Shown: positions 23,453-33,114, counted from the stretch's first letter. The stretch: 64,000 bases of DNA from Planctomycetota bacterium (GCA_016872915.1 VGYQ01000004.1:1-64000), one strand, 5' to 3'. A program made the numbers and translations. Notes: generated by a model from the letters alone, not told the origin.

Positions 23453-24079
23453 TCACTGGCGCGCGAGATGCTGTGCGACGGCGCGCGCCACGAGACGCGC
23501 CACCAGCCGAGCGAGCGGATCTGCCTCGAGATTGACGTGGTCGCCGGCCCGCAGGGCGCCAAGTGCCGTGCATTCAAGCGTGTGCGGGATCAGCGCCACC
23601 TCGAAAAAGCCGCTGCCGCACGCGGCAATCGTGAGTGAAACGCCGTCCACAGCGATCGAACCTTGTGCGCAGATGACATCGTCCCATCGTTGTTCGGCGG
23701 CACCGTCGACGGCGATTCGCACACGCCACTGCCCATCACTGCGGTCCACGGATTCCACTTGCGCAGTGCCTTCCACATGCCCCTGCACCCAGTGCCCGCC
23801 GAGCGGATCCCCCAATCGCAGCGCAGGCTCCAGATGCACTCGCGTTCCCCGCTGCCATGCACCGAGCGTCGTTCGACCAATCGTCTGTGCAATGGCATCG
23901 AAATGCAGCATGCCGCCGTCGAGCGACGAGACTGTGAGGCAGATGCCATTCACAGCCACGGAATCACCGATCTTCACGCGCGCAGCGATGGCCGCACACT
24001 CCACAGCGATGCGGAGCCCCGCCTCAGAGCGGGTGAGATCCGTGACCGTGCCGGTAGCTGGAACGAGTCCTGTGAACAT
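23453..24079 (-). CDS. ribE: riboflavin synthase alpha chain
   Basis: 208 residues made of two homologous beta-barrel repeats. It begins MFTGLVPATGTV; repeat one has GDSVAVNGICLTV, repeat two GSIAVDGVSLTIA, and GHWVQGHVEGTA lies between them. The enzyme dismutates two 6,7-dimethyl-8-ribityllumazines to riboflavin. It ends tail to tail with the phosphatase gene, 2 bases apart, and begins 3 bases after the SpoIID-like gene. Confidence 0.96.
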   Translation of the reverse strand: MFTGLVPATGTVTDLTRSEAGLRIAVECAAIAARVKIGDSVAVNGICLTVSSLDGGMLHFDAIAQTIGRTTLGAWQRGTRVHLEPALRLGDPLGGHWVQGHVEGTAQVESVDRSDGQWRVRIAVDGAAEQRWDDVICAQGSIAVDGVSLTIAACGSGFFEVALIPHTLECTALGALRAGDHVNLEADPLARLVARLVARAVAQHLARQ

Positions 24080-24082
24080 AGG

Positions 24083-25507
24083 TCACTTCCACGCCCGAAC
24101 AACGGACGCTTTTGGATAGTAGCGCCCAAGAATCGCTCGCTCATCGCGCCCGGCGCGCCCCATTGCCTCCGCGCCATGCTGGCACATCCCCACGCCATGC
24201 CCGAAGCCACGGCCAGTGATCGTCGCATCGCGGCCTTGGATCACGACGTCACAGTCGCACGACTTGATGCTGGTCTTCGCATCACCTGCTGCATTGATGG
24301 CACGCCGAAAGTCCTCCGCCTCGATTTCCAGATCCCCACCTCGCACCGATCGAAGACGCATGGCCAGCGGTCGACCTGCCGCGTTTCGATCCGCCACTTC
24401 CACGCGGGCGAGTGCATCCAACTTGGCGAGATCACCGCGTCCATTCGCAGCGCCCCACGCGCGGAGTCGAGAAACGATTGTGGACACGGGGATCACGACC
24501 TTCCACGATGCAACCGAAGAGCCGCCGCAACACCCATCTTTGCGCGCGGCCCCATCACCCGTGGAAACGCTCGCGATGTCGTGGTGCGGATTGTCGGTCA
24601 CCGTCCCGAATGCATTGGCCGGCCGACCTCCACACGCACTCGAGTAGTACGCGGGCACCACACTTCCAGACTCGACAAGCACCTGACCGCGCGTCTGTCG
24701 CACCGCCTCGTTCGCCTTGGCATTGTCCGTCGCGCCGATCCACGCCTGACTCAGCTGACCCGCCACCATGTCGTAGTGGCGCCGACCCTCCCAACGGTCG
24801 GACTCCACCGTTGCGTAGCTGCGGGCAGCAATCGCCTGTGCGCGGTACGCGGCGGGCGTCCACGATGGGTAGAGTTCCTTCGCAATCACGCCTGGCAGAT
24901 AGGACTCCATACCAACACGCATGACAAGATCGATGCCATCATCGGTCTCGTGCAGTTGCATCTCACCAGGCCAGTCGCGGTCATTCCAGCGAATCTCATC
25001 CGCCTTGCTGAGCGGCTCCAGATGCAGCGGTCCGCTCGCAAATTCACGCTCGCTTGCGGGTGCACCGCCACCCGATCGTGACACCTTCCACCCATTCGAG
25101 ACGGCGCGTATCGATAGATTCCCTTGTGTCGTCCAGGCCGAGGAAGTCGAATCGCCGTCTTGGAGAATTCGCACCTTGCCCGATGGCTTCAGGACAATGG
25201 ACTGCGATCGAGGAAGTGCCGCGAGTCGAATGGCCACCATGGGCTCTGCAGAGGGCGGCGCAGGAAGGGATTTGGGGGGCAGTGGCTTCGGCGCAGCGGG
25301 CGGCTCCGTTGCCATGGGCTGCGCCGTTGGCTCGGGCTGTTCAGGAGAACCCTGCGCGATCTGTCCCGTTGCGGACTGCTCCGTCGGCGCCTGTCGCGCG
25401 AGCGCGACAGGCCGCACGGGATCTGGCGATGAACACGCGGCGGTCAGAAGTGCACTCACGCCGATGCAGGCGTGGAGCCAACGCATCAGAGGAGAGCGCC
25501 TCCGCAC
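24083..25507 (-). CDS. SpoIID/LytB-domain cell-wall-associated protein
   Basis: 474 residues. The N-terminus (MRWLHACIGVSALLTAACSS) is a signal peptide with a weak lipobox. A Pro/Ala-rich stretch follows to about residue 90. The SpoIID domain occupies the C-terminal half: GVIAKELYPSWTPAAYRAQAIAARSYA, AYYSSACGG and ITGRGFGHGVGMCQHGAEAM. SpoIID-type proteins cut or enhance cutting of denuded peptidoglycan glycans. GTG 25507 lies 3 bases after the upstream stop; ATG 25486 is an alternative start. Confidence 0.82.
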   Translation of the reverse strand: MRRRSPLMRWLHACIGVSALLTAACSSPDPVRPVALARQAPTEQSATGQIAQGSPEQPEPTAQPMATEPPAAPKPLPPKSLPAPPSAEPMVAIRLAALPRSQSIVLKPSGKVRILQDGDSTSSAWTTQGNLSIRAVSNGWKVSRSGGGAPASEREFASGPLHLEPLSKADEIRWNDRDWPGEMQLHETDDGIDLVMRVGMESYLPGVIAKELYPSWTPAAYRAQAIAARSYATVESDRWEGRRHYDMVAGQLSQAWIGATDNAKANEAVRQTRGQVLVESGSVVPAYYSSACGGRPANAFGTVTDNPHHDIASVSTGDGAARKDGCCGGSSVASWKVVIPVSTIVSRLRAWGAANGRGDLAKLDALARVEVADRNAAGRPLAMRLRSVRGGDLEIEAEDFRRAINAAGDAKTSIKSCDCDVVIQGRDATITGRGFGHGVGMCQHGAEAMGRAGRDERAILGRYYPKASVVRAWK

Positions 25508-25510
25508 GGA

Positions 25511-26428
25511 TCACTCGAGCGGACGGAGCGACAGCCCGTGGACCGCGAGTTGTGCCTTGATCTCGTCAAGACTGGTGAGGCCAAAGTTTTTCAGTCCCAT
25601 CAACTCCGCTTCGGTTCGGCACGCGAGTTCGCCCAAGGTTTTCGCTTCGAGCAGCGAGATGGCCTTCTTCGCACGCACGCTCAGTTCCATGGTGGAGACC
25701 GAGATCGACAACACCGATTCGTCGTGCTGCGTCTTCAGGTAGTCGAGGTACTCCTGCCGATACGCCTGATCCTGACCGCCCTCGAGCGCTTGACCAAGCC
25801 GCAGTCCACGCGCGGCGAGCACCGCCTTGATCTCGCTGATGCTTGACTCGCCGAAGTTCTTGAACGCCAGCAACTCTGCCTCCGTGATTTGCAGCAGTTG
25901 GCGCAGCGTGCGGATATCGACCCTCTTCAGGCAGTTGCGTGCACGACCGCTCAGTTCAAAGTCGCTGATCAGCGTGTCGAGCATCAGATTCTTGCGAACC
26001 TCCTGCTGCTGGGCATCGGCATCGATCCGCATCTCGGTCACGCCCATGACATCCTTCAAGTACATACGAGCACGCGGATGGGTGGGGTACTCATCCACAA
26101 TGCGGCGCAGGCACCGCTCTGCGCGCGTGAGCTCGTTCATGTCCTCGTACAGGACGGCGAGATTGATCAGCGCATTCACAGGCGGCTTCTTGCCGAAGCA
26201 GATGCGCTCATACAACTCCATGGCTTCGTCATCTTCCCCGACACGGTCGAGCAGACGTGCAAGTGCGAAGACGGTTTCGACGGCGTGATGCTCAAGAAGG
26301 GCTTGCCGGTAGGCCTCGATCGCCGCGTCGCGATCGCCCGATCGCTCGCACTGCTGTGCACGATCGATGTGACTCTTGGCCTTGGCAGGATCGCCCGCAT
26401 GAAGTGGCAACGTGGTGGGTGAAGTCAT
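25511..26428 (-). CDS. TPR protein with two RNA polymerase alpha-CTD domains
   Basis: 305 residues, no membrane segment. Residues 15-125 form TPR-like helices (AIEAYRQALLEHH, AMELYERICFGKKPPVNALINLAVLYE). Two copies of the alpha-subunit C-terminal domain follow, at about 155-212 and 245-302. The first has FELSGRARNCLKRVDIRTL and KNFGESSISEIK; the second has MELSVRAKKAISLLEAKTL and KNFGLTSLDEIK. The arginine equivalent to E. coli alpha Arg265, which contacts the DNA minor groove, is present in both (Arg162, Arg252). The alpha N-terminal assembly domain is absent. A DNA-binding or sigma-contacting regulator is likely. Confidence 0.75.
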   Translation of the reverse strand: MTSPTTLPLHAGDPAKAKSHIDRAQQCERSGDRDAAIEAYRQALLEHHAVETVFALARLLDRVGEDDEAMELYERICFGKKPPVNALINLAVLYEDMNELTRAERCLRRIVDEYPTHPRARMYLKDVMGVTEMRIDADAQQQEVRKNLMLDTLISDFELSGRARNCLKRVDIRTLRQLLQITEAELLAFKNFGESSISEIKAVLAARGLRLGQALEGGQDQAYRQEYLDYLKTQHDESVLSISVSTMELSVRAKKAISLLEAKTLGELACRTEAELMGLKNFGLTSLDEIKAQLAVHGLSLRPLE

Positions 26429-26494
26429 GGTGGTCAAAGCTCTTCTCTTGGGTGGGAAGGGTTCGAACGGCTCACAAACGCGTAGAGCGGCACA

Positions 26495-27985
26495 TCATAG
26501 CGCGCTCACTCGCTCCGTTGCGGCACCCTCGCCGGTGCCGCGCGCAGTCATCTGGAGTCGAATGCTGCGCCAAGCACCGCGCTCGAAGCGCCATGCCAGC
26601 GCAGCGCCGAGCGCGATGATGTAAAGCGTGCAACCCGCCCATGGTCCCCAAGAGCCCCACTGCGGGAATCCCACCGCGAAACCCCAACCACCGCCCACGA
26701 TGAGCGTCCAACTGAGCCCGGCGGTGACGAGCCCCGGCCAAAGCGTGTCACCCGCACCCCTCAGCGCACCGAAGTAGACGATGCCAATGCCATCAAACGA
26801 CTGAAAGACCGCCGCAAGGATCATCACCGACGATCCGATCGCCAGGATGCGCTCCGCGTCGCTTGTACTCCCGCCGGCGCTCAAAAAGATGCGCACCATG
26901 GGCTCGCGAAACAGCATCATCAGCGCACCCCAAATCGACATGTACACGACGGCCATCCAGAGGGAAGTGTGGGCTGCCTTCGCGGCGAGGCCTGGTTCAC
27001 GCGCACCAATGAACTGGCCGACGAGCGTTGTCGTCGCCACTGAGAACCCGACGGCAGGCATGAACGACAGATGCATGTACCGCAAGACGATCCAGCCCGC
27101 CGCGAGGTGTTCCGTGCCGAAGCGACCGACAAGTACGGTCATGAAGATTGCCCAGCACACCATCTCGTTTCCCTGCTGAACGCTCCCTGGCCAGCCGACG
27201 CGTACCAGATCTCGGATGCCGCCTCCATCCAGGCGCCATGCCACTCGGGTGCCGTACTGCCGCGACATCTGCGGGCCGAGAAAGACCAAGACGGGGATCA
27301 CACTCTCCACACACGTGCCGATGACTGTGGCGATTGCTGCACCCTGCACTCCCATCGGAACCACCCCAGGCACTCCCGGCAAGCCAAGCGCGGGAAGTCC
27401 GGCCTCGCCGTAGATCAGCACATAGTTGCCAATCACATTCACGAGGTTTCCGGCGATGGCGGAAATGGTGATCACCTTGGGGCGACCGATACCAAAGAAG
27501 AAGTGGGTGATCGCCTTTCCCCCGAGGTTGATCGCCGCGCCCAACAGCAGCACCCTCCCGTACGAGGTCTCCAGTTCGATGAGCGCACGTTCATGCCCCA
27601 TCACCTCGAATGCCATCGGCAGCCCCCAGATCGCCATCGGCAGCAGAAGAATGCTCCAACTGAAAACGGCAAACCAAACCCCACACCACGCATAGGCAGC
27701 GGCTCGATGCAGCTCGCCCCGTCCAACGCATTGTGAGACGAACGTGTTGACCATGGTGATCACACCAAAGAGGAAAGCCATCGAAGTCCATGCCCACACA
27801 CCGCCGTTGCCCTGTGCGGCCAGTTCAAGTTCTCCGAGTTGCGAAACCATGAGACTGTCGACGAACTGCATGACGGTGTAACTCGTCATGGTCACGACGG
27901 TCGGCCAAGCAAGCGACCAGACGCGGTGCACACGCCACCATCCATTCAGATGATGAAAGTCTGCATGCTGCGCAGGTTGCATCAT
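26495..27985 (-). CDS. MATE-family efflux transporter
   Basis: 496 residues with about 12 hydrophobic segments. The two halves are homologous, as in MATE (NorM/DinF) Na+- or H+-driven drug exporters: WPTVVTMTSYTVMQFVDSLMVSQLG at the start of half one, VGWPGSVQQGNEMVCWAIFMTVLVG of half two. It is probably co-transcribed with nuoG, which ends 36 bases upstream. The substrate is unknown. Confidence 0.85.
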   Translation of the reverse strand: MMQPAQHADFHHLNGWWRVHRVWSLAWPTVVTMTSYTVMQFVDSLMVSQLGELELAAQGNGGVWAWTSMAFLFGVITMVNTFVSQCVGRGELHRAAAYAWCGVWFAVFSWSILLLPMAIWGLPMAFEVMGHERALIELETSYGRVLLLGAAINLGGKAITHFFFGIGRPKVITISAIAGNLVNVIGNYVLIYGEAGLPALGLPGVPGVVPMGVQGAAIATVIGTCVESVIPVLVFLGPQMSRQYGTRVAWRLDGGGIRDLVRVGWPGSVQQGNEMVCWAIFMTVLVGRFGTEHLAAGWIVLRYMHLSFMPAVGFSVATTTLVGQFIGAREPGLAAKAAHTSLWMAVVYMSIWGALMMLFREPMVRIFLSAGGSTSDAERILAIGSSVMILAAVFQSFDGIGIVYFGALRGAGDTLWPGLVTAGLSWTLIVGGGWGFAVGFPQWGSWGPWAGCTLYIIALGAALAWRFERGAWRSIRLQMTARGTGEGAATERVSAL

Positions 27986-28021
27986 CGAGGCGCCTCAGGA
28001 CTGCAGCGCGAACGCCGCGTA

Positions 28022-29704
28022 TCAGAGATCAACAGTGACCATGTCGCTTGCGCGTCCCACCGCGGCGGGCGGATGGCACACCTGCGAAGCAAAGGCCTCG
28101 AGTCCCTTCACCTGCGCCATCTGTGTGCGCGTGCGAGCGGCATCGAACACATCGTCGGCGGACTGCCCGGCCAGCACAGAGAGTTCGAGTGCAATCTGCG
28201 ACTCGCTCTTGGCGAAGTCGATCGGCAGGATCGCGCGCTCGAACGACTGCAGGCGGCCGCGGGCGTTTTCGAAGCAACCTGCCTTCTCGATCCAAGTGGC
28301 TGAGGGCAGCAGTACTTCGGCATGCGTGCTCATGTGTGTAGGCAGCGTGTCGACCAGTACCACACGCCGCATCGCGAGCGCTGCGCCCATCGAATCGGTG
28401 ACCCAAGCACTTGGATAGTTGCCCGTCACCAGCACCGTACCCGCGCCCGCTGTCGTCAGTGCGGGGACAAAGCCCTCTGCATCTGTGACCTGTGCAACAC
28501 CCGCTGGCATCTTGCGCGCGGGCTGCGATGCCGCCAGAGCCTCCAGGACGCGCCGTACGCCACGGGCATTGGGCGCCTTCTCCGCATGAATCGTGAAACC
28601 GCCTGCGAGCGTCCGATCCTGACCGCTGCGCGGGACAGGGCCGACTCCGAGCAGCGCGGATGGATCGAGTCCGAGCATGAATCGACCAAGCAGGTAGGCA
28701 TCCTCACAGGAAAGCATGGGCGAGATGAGCGCCGCCAGACGCCCGCCACGCGCGCCAGCTTGCAAGACTTCCACCGCGCGTGCGAGCGACGTCTGCCATG
28801 CTGCACTCGGATCTTCCCGGTCGAATGCCGGCGTTCCCTTGACACGGGGCATCGTCAGCCGCTGCTCGCTGTGCACAAACTTCCAGCCGTAGCGCACTTC
28901 ATCCGTAATCCACCACTGATTCACTTCGAGGTTGGTCCGCGGCTTGATGCGGTAGACCGTTCCCTCATTGTGCTCGACCGAAATGTTGTCGCCACTTGCC
29001 GTGATGCCATCGATCGATGGGGTCTTCTTCAGGAACCAGACACGCTGCTGAAAGAGGAAATCCTTGTCGAGCAGTGCACCGACGGGACACAGATCCACGA
29101 CATTGCCGGAGAGTTCGTTGTCGAGCCCCTTGCCCGGGAAGACATCGATCATCTCGGTACCGCCCCGCCCTTCCACCATCAGCTCATGGGTCTGCGTGAC
29201 CTCCTTGGTAAATCGCACGCACCGTGTGCACATGATGCATCGGTCGCTGTAGAGCAGCACATGCTCGCCAACGTCCTTCTTGGGATTCTTGATCTTGTCT
29301 TCTTGGAAACGGGAATGACTGCGCCCGTACTCGTACGAGTAGTCCTGCAGGTGGCATTCGCCCGCCTGATCACACACGGCGCAGTCGACGGGATGATTGA
29401 TCAGAAGGAACTCCATCACCGCCTTCTGATTCGCGACTGCCTTGGGGCTTTCGGTCGTGACAACCATGCCCTCCGCCGCCGGCGTGTGGCACGTCGGCAT
29501 CAACTTGGGCATCTTCTCGAGTTGTCCCGACTTTGGATTGAGCTGACTGATTTCCGCCAGACAGATTCGACAGTTCGCGGGAACCGAAAGTCCTGGGTGA
29601 TAGCAGTAGTGCGGGATCTCGATGCCGCCTTGCAGCGCCACATCGATGATCGATTGGCCCTTGGTGAACTCGAGTGGAACGCCGTTGATGGTCAGGTGGG
29701 GCAT
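28022..29704 (-). CDS. nuoG: NADH-quinone oxidoreductase subunit G
   Basis: 560 residues. The N-terminal ferredoxin domain carries a 2Fe-2S site (CYHPGLSVPANCRICLAE and TCHTP). The His/Cys cluster region (CDQAGECHLQDY) and the 4Fe-4S site (DRCIMCTRCVRF with VDLCPVGAL) follow. The extra N7 cysteines of E. coli NuoG are absent (TPSIDGITASGDN). The molybdopterin-like domain is present but short. MPHLTINGVPLEF at 29704 is taken as the start. No other nuo gene is in the window. Confidence 0.9.
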   Translation of the reverse strand: MPHLTINGVPLEFTKGQSIIDVALQGGIEIPHYCYHPGLSVPANCRICLAEISQLNPKSGQLEKMPKLMPTCHTPAAEGMVVTTESPKAVANQKAVMEFLLINHPVDCAVCDQAGECHLQDYSYEYGRSHSRFQEDKIKNPKKDVGEHVLLYSDRCIMCTRCVRFTKEVTQTHELMVEGRGGTEMIDVFPGKGLDNELSGNVVDLCPVGALLDKDFLFQQRVWFLKKTPSIDGITASGDNISVEHNEGTVYRIKPRTNLEVNQWWITDEVRYGWKFVHSEQRLTMPRVKGTPAFDREDPSAAWQTSLARAVEVLQAGARGGRLAALISPMLSCEDAYLLGRFMLGLDPSALLGVGPVPRSGQDRTLAGGFTIHAEKAPNARGVRRVLEALAASQPARKMPAGVAQVTDAEGFVPALTTAGAGTVLVTGNYPSAWVTDSMGAALAMRRVVLVDTLPTHMSTHAEVLLPSATWIEKAGCFENARGRLQSFERAILPIDFAKSESQIALELSVLAGQSADDVFDAARTRTQMAQVKGLEAFASQVCHPPAAVGRASDMVTVDL

Positions 29705-29742
29705 AGTGAAGAGACGCGCAGAGAACGCCGCGACGGAGCATC

Positions 29743-30402
29743 CTAGCGACCGTCCGCCGCCGAGGCAGCGGATCGTGTGATGCACTCGATCTCGATGGCG
29801 CCGTCCACCACATCGACTGCACAGATCTCGACTGTGCGCCCATCCTGAAGCCGATGAAGCGTGGGAAGTTGCTTCTGTGCGACAGCCTCGCCCTCGAGGA
29901 ATCGCCATGCCACTGCACCGCCAGATGGGATGGGGAGACGCCCAATGGCTCCGCCGGCAGGCTGCAGCCGAACGGCACCCTCCCCCACACTCAGCCGTAC
30001 GTCGCAGCTCAAAATGCGCCCGCCCGTCTCGAGCAGGAGGGTCAAGCAGCCACTCTCACAGCGCAGTTCGGCAGCGACCCCCTCGAGCGGCCAAGCAAAG
30101 GAGGGATCATGAGAACGCCACTGCGGCAACCGAACGGCGAGCCATGCGTTCACATCCTGAGCATGAATGCGAATCGCCCACCGTGCGTTGGGCTCACGGA
30201 TACGCGTGACGGCGGCCGCAAGATTCTGCTCGAGACTCTGGGCACGATCGGCGCTTGTGGGATTGGCTGCGATCTGGAGCGGGTCTTGCCAACCACGCGG
30301 AGGCAGCGATGCGAGGATGAGACCTGCGGCCGCGAACAGCAGCAGTGCCGCGCCCACCACAAGCAGGAAAACACCCGCGCGCCGAATCATGGAGCCGCGC
30401 AT
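29743..30402 (-). CDS. membrane-anchored protein of unknown function
   Basis: 219 residues: a single N-terminal membrane helix (VFLLVVGAALLLFAAAGLIL), then an extracytoplasmic region with IHAQDVNAWLAVRLPQW and many beta-prone stretches. The start ATG 30402 follows the ketosynthase stop by one base, with AGGG ahead of it; ATG 30390 is the alternative. Its position between the ketosynthase pair and nuoG suggests co-transcription, but nothing shows a functional link. Confidence 0.6.
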   Translation of the reverse strand: MRGSMIRRAGVFLLVVGAALLLFAAAGLILASLPPRGWQDPLQIAANPTSADRAQSLEQNLAAAVTRIREPNARWAIRIHAQDVNAWLAVRLPQWRSHDPSFAWPLEGVAAELRCESGCLTLLLETGGRILSCDVRLSVGEGAVRLQPAGGAIGRLPIPSGGAVAWRFLEGEAVAQKQLPTLHRLQDGRTVEICAVDVVDGAIEIECITRSAASAADGR

Positions 30403-30403
30403 G

Positions 30404-31741
30404 TCAGCCCTCAAAGGCCGTCACGCACACGGTGTCGTTCTGTCCGCCAAAGCCAAATGAATTGGAGAGGCATGTGCGCACCACCGAGGCGCGTGGGGTG
30501 TTGGGCACGTAGTCGAGATCGCATTCCGGGTCGGGCGTCGAGTAGTTGATCGTTGGCGGCAGCATGCCTCGCTCGATCGCCATCACACAGGTGATGAACT
30601 CGACGGCACCGGCCGCCGCGATGAGATGACCCAACATGCTCTTGACCGAACTCATGGGCACTTCCCGCGCGAGATCACCGAAAACACGCTTCACCGCGAG
30701 GGTCTCGATCGAGTCATTTTCCTTGGTCCCCGTGCCGTGTGCGCTGATGTAGTGAACGAGCGGCCGCCCATCGCTGCCACGCGCATGCGGATCGATTCCC
30801 GCCTGCCCGAGAGCCTGCAGCATGGCGGCTGCCGCACCTCGCCCTTCCGGTTCGATGTCTGTGATTCGATAGGAATCAGCGCTGGATCCGAATCCAATCA
30901 CCTCGGCGAGCGGTTTCGCTCCACGGCGCCTGGCATGCTCGAGCGTTTCGAGAATGAGCATGCCGGCACCTTCGCCCATCACGAATCCACCGCGCGTCAT
31001 GTCGAAGGGACGACTGGCTTTGGTCGGGTCTGCAGTGCTCGTGCTGAGAGCGGTCAACCGATTGAACCCGGTCACACCGAGCACATGGATCATGGTGTGC
31101 GCTCCGCCGGCGATCATGACATCAGCCTCGCCGCCTCGAAGAATGCTGCAGGCCTCACCAATGGCCTGCGTGCTCGCAGCGCACGCCGTCAGACAGTTCG
31201 ATGTCGGCCCGCGCACATCGAACTCGCGCGCAATGTGCGCAAGCGGCATGTTCGGCTCCTGCTCGATCTCGCGCGCGGCCTGCAGCAGCGAGTGACCGAG
31301 CTTGGCCCATGCCGCGCCATCCGTGCGACCTTGCGCCCCATCCCACGAGCGAATGTTCGCGGCGAGATAGTTCATGGTGTCGATGACCCCCTCGCCCGCG
31401 CCGAGGTACATGCCCACGCGACGCGCGTTGGCAGGAGGTGTCTGGTGGAGTTGTGCCTGCCTCCACGCCTGCGCTGCCGCGCCAAGCGCAAACTGCGAGT
31501 TGATCCCAGCATTCTGATGCAGCGCGATATCGCGAACGAACGGCCGAACATCGAAGTCTTTCACTTCCGCCGCAAAGGTTGTCGGGAATGTGCGCGCATC
31601 GAAACGCGTGATGGGCGCCATGCCGCACGCGCCACGCATGAGTGCGGACCACACCGTTTCAAGATCATGCCCGAGCGGCGTGACCCACCCCATGCCAGTG
31701 ACGACCACCCGCTCCGCATCGCTTCGGTGCACGGCGCTCAT
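30404..31741 (-). CDS. beta-ketoacyl-ACP synthase (active subunit)
   Basis: 445-residue FabF-type condensing enzyme. The full catalytic triad is visible: Cys187 in LTACAAST, His335 in SAHGTGTKEND and His372 in SMLGHLIAAAG, plus Lys367. It overlaps the downstream end of a second, degenerate ketosynthase by 4 bases. This pairing is like KS-alpha with a chain-length factor in type II polyketide or aryl-polyene systems, though no acyl carrier protein or ketoreductase lies nearby. An ordinary fabF role cannot be excluded. Confidence 0.85.
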   Translation of the reverse strand: MSAVHRSDAERVVVTGMGWVTPLGHDLETVWSALMRGACGMAPITRFDARTFPTTFAAEVKDFDVRPFVRDIALHQNAGINSQFALGAAAQAWRQAQLHQTPPANARRVGMYLGAGEGVIDTMNYLAANIRSWDGAQGRTDGAAWAKLGHSLLQAAREIEQEPNMPLAHIAREFDVRGPTSNCLTACAASTQAIGEACSILRGGEADVMIAGGAHTMIHVLGVTGFNRLTALSTSTADPTKASRPFDMTRGGFVMGEGAGMLILETLEHARRRGAKPLAEVIGFGSSADSYRITDIEPEGRGAAAAMLQALGQAGIDPHARGSDGRPLVHYISAHGTGTKENDSIETLAVKRVFGDLAREVPMSSVKSMLGHLIAAAGAVEFITCVMAIERGMLPPTINYSTPDPECDLDYVPNTPRASVVRTCLSNSFGFGGQNDTVCVTAFEG

Positions 31742-33078
31742 GCGGTCCTCCCGAGGACCATGGCCGCACTCTGTCCGCCGAGTCCCGTGGTGGTGACGAC
31801 AATATGACGCAGCGTCGCATCGACGGCGCCGCGTGCATCCGCATCCACGCCAAGTTTCGCAGAGCCGCGGGTCGAAAGTCGTGCGGGCAAACGCTGATCA
31901 CGCAGACAGCGCGCTGCAACGCACGCCGCCAGTGCGCTCGTTCCCGCACCCACGATGCCGACCTGAGGCGCAACCGTCACGAGGGGAAGCGTCCCTGCAC
32001 GGGAACCAAAGATCTGCCGCACAGCATGCGCTTCCGCCGCATCCACGCATGCAATACCGCTGCCCATGGGCACCACCGCGTCCACTTGATCCGCAGGGAC
32101 GCCTGCCTGCTGCAGCGCACCCTCGACTGCAGCTGCGATGTCCTCGCCGGCATTGGCAAGATCGACACCCACCGTGTCTTCACAGCGACACTGCGTCGCC
32201 GCAAAGCCGCGGAGTTCTGCCCACGCCGTCGCGCCTCGCGACTTCGCGCTCTCCGCATTCTCCAAGATCAGCAGACCGCCTCCCTCGCCGAGTACGGTTC
32301 CATCGGCGGAGGGATCGAAGGGACGAACCGCTGCAGCACCATCGCCCCCCGCCGGCACTCGCGCCAGTCGCTGCGCGAAGGTCTGCCGCAGCAGGCCCAT
32401 GTAGTTCACCTTGCTCTCGGCGCCGCCCGAAAGACATGCATCCGCATCGCCCCGGCGAATCACGCGCATGCTTTCGCCGATCGAGAGCCCACCCGATGCC
32501 TCCGCACAGGTGATCGTGTTCGACGGACCCTGACAATCATGAATGATCGTGACATGGCATGCGAGCATGTTGGGCAGATACTTCAGCAGCCAGAGGGGCG
32601 TGAGGTTGTTCATGCCGGTGCGCCCCCACTCCCCACAGTCGAACGACCCGTCTGCGGTCTGGCAGGACTGCATGGCAGCGGCCAACTCGTCGGAGTCTGC
32701 AGGAATCAGACCGGCGCCGATCTGACATCCCACGCGCGCGGGCGGAATGGTCGGCGTCGCACCCTCCGCCGTGCCGCGAGTCACCAGACCAGCGGATTGG
32801 ACTGCGCTGGCGGCTGCCGCCACGGCGATTTCGATGTCGCGTGCCATCACCTTCGTCGCCTTGCGATAACTCTTGGGAACGATCGCTCGGATATCGAGTT
32901 GCTCGGGTGCGATCGTGGCCGCCACCGTGCTGCTGAACCCCGATGCGTTCCATGCCGTGATGGGTCGGATCGCCGTTGCACCGCTGCACAGACCATCCCA
33001 GAGCGCATCGATACCGATGCCGAAGCCCGACACCGGTCCGACACCGGTGATCAGCACGCGTCTGGAGGGGACTGACAT
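31738..33078 (-). CDS. degenerate ketosynthase (chain-length-factor-like)
   Basis: 446 residues with the thiolase fold of FabF. Cys191 is kept (NTITCAEASGG). The first catalytic histidine motif reads VVPMGSGIACVD instead of NAHGTGT, and the second reads VAPQVGIVGAG in place of KSMLGH, so both histidines and the lysine are lost. It is therefore unlikely to condense by itself and probably forms a heterodimer with the adjacent active enzyme. It starts at ATG 33078 with a TATCCT box 9 bases before it. Confidence 0.75.
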   Translation of the reverse strand: MSVPSRRVLITGVGPVSGFGIGIDALWDGLCSGATAIRPITAWNASGFSSTVAATIAPEQLDIRAIVPKSYRKATKVMARDIEIAVAAAASAVQSAGLVTRGTAEGATPTIPPARVGCQIGAGLIPADSDELAAAMQSCQTADGSFDCGEWGRTGMNNLTPLWLLKYLPNMLACHVTIIHDCQGPSNTITCAEASGGLSIGESMRVIRRGDADACLSGGAESKVNYMGLLRQTFAQRLARVPAGGDGAAAVRPFDPSADGTVLGEGGGLLILENAESAKSRGATAWAELRGFAATQCRCEDTVGVDLANAGEDIAAAVEGALQQAGVPADQVDAVVPMGSGIACVDAAEAHAVRQIFGSRAGTLPLVTVAPQVGIVGAGTSALAACVAARCLRDQRLPARLSTRGSAKLGVDADARGAVDATLRHIVVTTTGLGGQSAAMVLGRTA

Positions 33079-33087
33079 GGGCGGCGA

Positions 33088-33093
33088 AGGATA
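33088..33093 (-). promoter_or_regulatory. TATCCT -10 box, 9 nt before the degenerate ketosynthase
   Basis: TAnnnT hexamer 9 bases before ATG 33078; heads the ketosynthase transcription unit. Confidence 0.5.
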
Positions 33094-33114
33094 ACCGCGT
33101 CCGCGCACGCGCGT

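Noticed and set aside
26455-26500. GGTTCGAAC resembling a tRNA T-loop
   Set aside because: The flanking bases do not pair and no cloverleaf can be built on either strand.
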